NCBI GenBank assembly: GCA_910589665.1
Contig: CAJUTR010000008.1
Coordinates: forward strand, 1-64,000
Origin: an uncultured Eubacterium sp.
GTDB lineage: Bacteria > Bacillota > Clostridia > Lachnospirales > Lachnospiraceae
Length of the DNA stretch: 64,000 bases
Reading direction: 5' to 3'
The translations under genes and the position numbers were made by a program. This document shows positions 59,415-64,000 of the stretch, piece after piece; positions within the stretch are counted from its first letter, which is position 1, and every line of letters begins with the position of its first letter. Below the pieces are notes generated by a model. The model did not search any database, had not been told where the DNA came from, and saw only the letters and a program-made list of their open reading frames with translations.

Positions 59415-61619
59415 TCAATACTCCGGCACAACCTCCGGCATAAAGAACCGGCCCTTGAACAGCGACTTAACGAGGATGTTATACTCTGCCTTCGTCAGCC
59501 CCCTGCGCATCTGTGCAAACGTATCTGACTCGTCATAATACTCACTGTTCATGCCCGATCGGCTCTTCGTCGCATCCGCGTCAAAGATCATCAGCTTCTG
59601 CACGCCCGGCGCATTGTTCCATGTTCCCCAGTTTGCCAGGGAAGCACCGTTCGGATTTCCTTTTGCGAGGAAATTCCTCACATATTTCTGCATCAGTTCC
59701 GTCAGGGCTTTCCGCCCCTCCTTGTTCGCAGAACTCAGTGCGTTCGGCGCGTATTCTGTATAATTATTCTTATAGATGCCGCGCAGGAAATCTTTACTCG
59801 AGCCGTGGAATGCCCCTACAAAGCGGCTGTAAAATCCATCGGTAACAGTCGCATCGGTTCCCCAGCGGAATCGGTACGCATAAACCGGCGCATGAGAGCC
59901 GTCCTGATAGAGCAGGTTCGCCGCCTTTTCGATATAATGTCCCGACTGCAGCATACTTCCAAATTTCACCCCATTCGTCACGAGATTCAGCATTTGGGAG
60001 CCTGTCGTGATCTGCGTCAGATTTTCCAGTTCCGAATCCAGTTTCCCATTCCACGCATAACTCGAAAACTCTGAGGCATCACTCCCGAGGATCACTGGGA
60101 CACGGTTATAATTTCCGGATGTGATGACAGAAAATCCCTCTTTCGGAATGACAGTTCCATCATGGAATCCTTGTGGAAACTCACCTAGCCGCAGGGATGA
60201 CGATTTGTACATGCTCGCGACCTCTGTCGTTGACAGACCGAGGAACAACTCCCGTATGATATCATCGCCGGCGTCTTTCAAAAACGCTAACGCGCTCTTT
60301 TTCGTCGCGTAAGTCCCTCGCTTTACCAGGATCGAAGCGAGTTTGTCCTCCGCGGATTCCTCTCCATCCTCCGGTGCACACGTATTACATCCACCGCTGA
60401 AAATGATCGCTTTGTGGAACAGTCCGTTCATGCCCGGTGAAATCATACAGAGCAGCGCGTTCCGCGCGCCAGCAGAAAAGCCGGATAGCGTCACGTTTCC
60501 TGGATTCCCACCAAAGACAGCGATCTCATCCCGCACCCAGTTCAGCGCGGCTTTTATGTCTAACAGCGCAAAATTTCCGCTGTTTTCCTCTTCCGTCCCG
60601 TTCTTTAGGGCCGGATGGCTCAAAAAGCCAAATGCCCCCAGCCTGTATTCCACTGAAACGACAACACAATCCGCAGCGGCCGCAAAAGTGGAAAAACTCA
60701 CATTTGACGTTCCCGAAGCGTTTCCTCCTCCATGCAAGTACACCATAACCGGCAAATTCTTATCCCCGGTATTCGGCCGGTAAATGTTGACATACAGACA
60801 GTCCTCCGTACCCATGTAAGAAGTTCCGTCGCTGTACTGCGCCGCCGGCTCTTTCGCCGCCGAAGCATTGAACGTACCGAGCCATGCCGTCACCGGCTGC
60901 GGCGCTATCCAGCGGTTGCTGCCGGCAGTAGACGCGCCGTAGGGAATCCCGTACCAGACAAGCGCGCTTGCGTTCGCGTCCTCGATCCCGCGGACGGCCC
61001 CTTTCGCTGTTGTCCGGACAAGCTCGGACTGAACCCTGACAGTTACCTTTTTTGTTTTGCTCCCATCTTTTGACGTAATCGTGACCACGGATCTTCCGTT
61101 GGCAACCGCTGTCACCTTCCCGGTCTTTGAAACCTTCGCCACCGACGGGTCGGAAGAAGAGTAAAACAATCGTTTATCCGATGCGCTGGCAGGCGCCGCT
61201 TTTGCTCCCAAACTCTGCTGTCCGCCCGGATACATCGTTACACTTGTCGAAGCCACCTGGATCTTCGACACTTTTTTTCCTACTGTCACCTTGATCGAAA
61301 GTACTTTTTTCTTCTTGCTATTATACCCCCGGATATAGGTACTCCCCTTTTTTACGCCTTTCAGCTTATTCTTCTTAACGATCTTGACGATCTTTTTATT
61401 TTTTGATTTCCACGTCAGCTTTTGATACTTCGTTTTTTTTGCCGCTGTCAGCGGATTCTTTTTAACGATATTGTAGATCGTAACTTTCTTACCTTTTGTT
61501 ACCGTATACGCCGGATTTTCAGCTGCCCGTACGCGCCGGCCCGCACAGACGCTCCCGATCAATCCGAGGCACAAAACGCATACAAGCAAACCTATGTTAC
61601 TCCATTTTTTCTGTTCCAT
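59415..61619 (-). CDS. Secreted carboxylesterase with N-terminal Ig-like domains
   Basis: About 734 residues. Signal peptide (WSNIGLLVCVLCLGLIGSVCAG), then two bacterial Ig-like (BIG2) units: a very lysine-rich one (about 35-115) and a canonical one (IQVASTSVTMYPGGQQ to VTVRVQ, about 120-200). The type-B carboxylesterase domain follows: oxyanion HGGGNASGT, EDCLYVNIYRP, nucleophile LSGFSAGARNALL, and histidine in GAFHGSSKDF. It should hydrolyse esters outside the cell, held at the wall or to glycans by the basic domain. ATG at 61619 lies six bases after GGAAGG. Confidence 0.9.
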   Translation of the reverse strand: MEQKKWSNIGLLVCVLCLGLIGSVCAGRRVRAAENPAYTVTKGKKVTIYNIVKKNPLTAAKKTKYQKLTWKSKNKKIVKIVKKNKLKGVKKGSTYIRGYNSKKKKVLSIKVTVGKKVSKIQVASTSVTMYPGGQQSLGAKAAPASASDKRLFYSSSDPSVAKVSKTGKVTAVANGRSVVTITSKDGSKTKKVTVRVQSELVRTTAKGAVRGIEDANASALVWYGIPYGASTAGSNRWIAPQPVTAWLGTFNASAAKEPAAQYSDGTSYMGTEDCLYVNIYRPNTGDKNLPVMVYLHGGGNASGTSNVSFSTFAAAADCVVVSVEYRLGAFGFLSHPALKNGTEEENSGNFALLDIKAALNWVRDEIAVFGGNPGNVTLSGFSAGARNALLCMISPGMNGLFHKAIIFSGGCNTCAPEDGEESAEDKLASILVKRGTYATKKSALAFLKDAGDDIIRELFLGLSTTEVASMYKSSSLRLGEFPQGFHDGTVIPKEGFSVITSGNYNRVPVILGSDASEFSSYAWNGKLDSELENLTQITTGSQMLNLVTNGVKFGSMLQSGHYIEKAANLLYQDGSHAPVYAYRFRWGTDATVTDGFYSRFVGAFHGSSKDFLRGIYKNNYTEYAPNALSSANKEGRKALTELMQKYVRNFLAKGNPNGASLANWGTWNNAPGVQKLMIFDADATKSRSGMNSEYYDESDTFAQMRRGLTKAEYNILVKSLFKGRFFMPEVVPEY

Positions 61620-61717
61620 GTTCATCCTTCCATTTCTGTTCGTATTTTTGTCCATATAATACCAATCCAATGAGACAAAAATATGTCATTCAAAGGGGCT
61701 AAACACAGATACACGAG

Positions 61718-62728
61718 TTAACTCCAGCTCAAAGATTGGTATTCCGCCACACGCTCTCGCAGGATCAGATCTTTCAGCGCCTGCTCGGTCGACTTGTCCT
61801 CAAAGAGGACCGCGTTGATCTGTTCAACGATCGGCATATTAACATGGTGTTTATTGGCCAGCGCCATAGCTGCTTTGGCACAGTTCACGCCCTCGATCAC
61901 CTGCCGGATCTCCTGTTTCGCCTGATCGAGCGTCTTCCCCTTACCGAGCAGATACCCGCAATTGTGATTCCGGCTGTGGGTACTCGTGCAGGTTACGATC
62001 AGGTCGCCAATACCGGAAAGTCCAAAAAAGGATTCCGTCTTACCACCCAGTTCGACCCCCAGACGGCTGATCTCTGCGATCCCTCTCGTCATGAGCGCGG
62101 CCTTTGTATTGTCTCCCATCCCCATTCCTTCCAAAATACCAGCGGCGAGCGCGATGACATTTTTCAGTGCCCCACCAATCTCAATTCCAATAATATCCGG
62201 ACTTACATACACACGGAAATTCTCACTCATAAATACATCCTGAATAAAAACAGCCGTCTTTTCCGTCTTTGCCCCAACTACAACTGTAGTTGGAATATGT
62301 TTAGAAACCTCCTCTGCATGGCTCGGGCCGGAAAGAACTGCTACGTCTGCCTTCGGTAGTTCATCCTCCAGAATTTCACATAACGTCAACAGCGAATGTT
62401 CCTCGATCCCCTTCCCTACATTAACAATGATCTGTCCGTCCTCGATAAAAGGCTTTGCCAGCTTTGCCGTAGAACGCACGTATGGTGATGCAACAGAAAA
62501 CACGATAATATCCTTATTCCGGCACGCCTGTTCCAAATCATCTTCAATCACAATGGACGCTGGCAGTTTTACGCCCGGCAGCCGTTCTACATGTTCCCTC
62601 TTTTCGCGGAGCATATCGGTCTCCTCCTTCACCGCGGACCAGACGGTCACACGGTGGCCGTTGTTCGCGCATAAGATGGCAAGCGCCGTTCCCCAGCTTC
62701 CCGCTCCCAAAAAGCTTATTTTTTTCAT
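61718..62728 (-). CDS. gpsA: Glycerol-3-phosphate dehydrogenase [NAD(P)+]
   Basis: Makes sn-glycerol-3-phosphate from DHAP for phospholipids. About 336 residues: FLGAGSWGTALAILCANNGH at the N-terminus, VLSGPSHAEEVSKHIPTT, GGALKNVIALAAGILEGMGMGDNTKAALMTRGIAEI with the catalytic Lys, and GLSGIGDLIVTCTSTHSRN. ATG at 62728 is seven bases after AGGAGG; the ATG two codons earlier is too close. 12 bp after plsY. Confidence 0.97.
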   Translation of the reverse strand: MKKISFLGAGSWGTALAILCANNGHRVTVWSAVKEETDMLREKREHVERLPGVKLPASIVIEDDLEQACRNKDIIVFSVASPYVRSTAKLAKPFIEDGQIIVNVGKGIEEHSLLTLCEILEDELPKADVAVLSGPSHAEEVSKHIPTTVVVGAKTEKTAVFIQDVFMSENFRVYVSPDIIGIEIGGALKNVIALAAGILEGMGMGDNTKAALMTRGIAEISRLGVELGGKTESFFGLSGIGDLIVTCTSTHSRNHNCGYLLGKGKTLDQAKQEIRQVIEGVNCAKAAMALANKHHVNMPIVEQINAVLFEDKSTEQALKDLILRERVAEYQSLSWS

Positions 62729-62740
62729 TTTCATACCTCC

Positions 62741-63406
62741 TTAGCGGTCCTCTTCACGTTTTGCCCCAAGTTTATTTTCTGTTCCTTGTAAAAGCCTTAT
62801 GATATTCGCCCTGTGTTTTATGTAAGCCAACCCGGTAAACAGCAGGCTTATCATAAGTAATACCGGAAAATAGTCGCTGTCACGGTAATGGATCACGGAA
62901 AACACAGGGATATACCACACAACGATCAGGGAACCGAGAGACACATAACGCGTAACCGCCACTACAGCGACAAATATAGCCAGGCCAACTGCGATAAACA
63001 GCGGATCGAGCGTAGATACGACGATGACCGCCGCCGAAACAGCAATCCCTTTCCCACCCCGAAATTTCAGCGTGACCGGAAAATTGTGTCCCAGTACGAC
63101 GCCAAGTCCGGCACAGAGCGTAAACATATACGTAAGATCCTGACTGCAGCCCATCCCGACACAGTAGACGAACTTGACGACGAGCATCGGGATAAAGGCT
63201 TTCAGCAGATCTCCGAGAAACGTAATCGCCCCCGCTTTCGCCCCGAGGGAACGGAGCGCGTTCGTCGTGCCGATATTGCCGCTTCCCGTCGAACGTATAT
63301 CCATTCCATTCATTTTACCGACAAGATATCCCGTGGGAAAACAGCCAAATGCGTATCCAATGATCAAGATCACAAATCCGGTTAAACTATATGCTGACAC
63401 CGCCAT
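62741..63406 (-). CDS. plsY: Glycerol-3-phosphate acyltransferase PlsY
   Basis: Membrane acyltransferase using acyl-phosphate from PlsX to make lysophosphatidate. 221 residues with about five membrane helices. Motifs: GCFPTGYLVGKMNGMDIRSTGSGNIGTTNALRSLG, GHNFPVTLKFRGGKGIAVS and VSLGSLIVV. Start overlaps the der stop by one base (TAATG). The order der-plsY-gpsA is conserved in Clostridia. Confidence 0.97.
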   Translation of the reverse strand: MAVSAYSLTGFVILIIGYAFGCFPTGYLVGKMNGMDIRSTGSGNIGTTNALRSLGAKAGAITFLGDLLKAFIPMLVVKFVYCVGMGCSQDLTYMFTLCAGLGVVLGHNFPVTLKFRGGKGIAVSAAVIVVSTLDPLFIAVGLAIFVAVVAVTRYVSLGSLIVVWYIPVFSVIHYRDSDYFPVLLMISLLFTGLAYIKHRANIIRLLQGTENKLGAKREEDR

Positions 63407-64000
63407 TACTCCTTTCGTTCACGAATAAACATCCGGATCGGCGTACCGGTAAAACCAAATGTTTCCCGAATCCGGTTTTCTAAATAACGCTGATAGGAAA
63501 AGTGCATCAACTCCTTACTGTTCACAAAAATAACAAACGTAGGAGGCTTCGTGCTAACCTGTGTCATATAAAACAGTTTGAGCCTTTTTCCTTTATCCGA
63601 CGGCGGCTGCTGCATCGCAACGGCTTCCATCAGTATTTCATTGAGAACACCGGTCTGGATGCGCAGGGAGTGGAACTGGATCACCGTCTCGATCCTCTCA
63701 AACAGTTTTTCCGTGCGCTGTCCCGTGAGAGCGGAAATAAACATGATCTCCGCATATGGAACAAACGAAAGGATTTCCCGTACACGGTTCGTATACTCTT
63801 TCACCGTATGGTTATCCTTTTCCACCGCATCCCATTTGTTGACGGCAATGATCAGGCCCTTTCCCCGATCGTGGGCGATGCCCGCGATCTTCGCATCCTG
63901 CTCTGTAACACCCTCAACGGCGTCGATCATCAAAATAACGACGTCCGAGCGCTCGATCGCCGCAACCGTTCTGATAATACTATATCTTTCTAAATCTTCT
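63406..64000 (-). CDS. der: Ribosome biogenesis GTPase Der, 3' part
   Basis: The last 198 codons; the 5' part lies outside the window and the frame is open to the edge (EDLERYSIIRTVAAIERSDVVILMIDA). It contains the end of the second GTPase domain with VNKWDAVEKDNHTVKEY (G4) and ISALTGQRTEKLF (G5), then the C-terminal KH-like domain (PPTFVIFVNSKELMHFSYQRYLENRIRETFGFTGTPIRMFIRERKE). Der acts in 50S assembly. Confidence 0.96.
   Translation of the reverse strand, partial: EDLERYSIIRTVAAIERSDVVILMIDAVEGVTEQDAKIAGIAHDRGKGLIIAVNKWDAVEKDNHTVKEYTNRVREILSFVPYAEIMFISALTGQRTEKLFERIETVIQFHSLRIQTGVLNEILMEAVAMQQPPSDKGKRLKLFYMTQVSTKPPTFVIFVNSKELMHFSYQRYLENRIRETFGFTGTPIRMFIRERKE

Overview
The window looks like chromosome of a Gram-positive, spore-forming Clostridia member, most likely Lachnospiraceae. 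The pointers are a short-form HisG with HisZ, PyrB with PyrI, a SpoIIIE-type translocase with a TepA-like ClpP homologue, a GerMN-type lipoprotein, HydF, formate-tetrahydrofolate ligase, a DUF4317 protein and the neighbour pairs IspH/ribosomal protein S1 and PlsX/Rnc/SMC/FtsY. The genus cannot be fixed from the sequence alone. Nearly all genes are on the minus strand. I recognised no rRNA, tRNA, CRISPR array or complete insertion sequence.

Layout. 0-6.9 kb: a minus-strand operon tepA-like, spoIIIE, two ATP-grasp ligases, fhs. 7-10.3 kb: pnp, a Nudix hydrolase and rpsO. 10.3-13.5 kb: an ABC-2 exporter cassette with its own XRE regulator. 13.6-14.3 kb: an XRE protein whose C-terminus is a repeat array with regularly spaced cysteines. 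14.4-20 kb: a small acyl-transfer cluster (AMP-dependent ligase, stand-alone acyl carrier protein, condensation-type acyltransferase, membrane-anchored alpha/beta hydrolase, SCP2-type protein) facing a divergent TetR regulator, with paired operator-like sites between them. 20-31 kb: hisD, hisG, hisZ, ilvA, ftsY, smc, rnc, plsX, closely spaced. 31-40.4 kb: a long closely packed run relQ-like, folD, rimO, pgsA, cinA domain, GerMN lipoprotein, BaiN-type flavoprotein, cmk, ispH, S1, cheR. 40.5-42.3 kb: a small unknown protein and a ferredoxin on plus, then hydF convergent on minus.

42.3-46 kb is the accessory part. It holds a secreted C-type lectin/YD-repeat protein gene split by one extra base in an A8 run, decayed fragments on both sides including the start of a PIN-domain toxin, and a 143-bp element with 35-bp inverted arms. 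46-54.8 kb returns to housekeeping: DUF4317, a two-domain PPK2 polyphosphate kinase, a soluble chemoreceptor, a FIST sensor and an aconitase-family hydratase, then pyrBI on plus. 54.8-61.6 kb is a second variable stretch: a membrane chemoreceptor with an orphan solute-binding lipoprotein, a divergent leftover of a pyrI 3' end, an SGNH-like pseudogene, a radical-SAM relic without its cluster-binding cysteines, and a secreted Ig-like/carboxylesterase. The window ends in gpsA, plsY and the 3' part of der.

The best candidates for something undescribed are the TetR-controlled acyl-carrier cluster, the cysteine-laddered XRE protein, and the lectin/YD locus with its homopolymer frameshift and adjacent inverted-repeat element.
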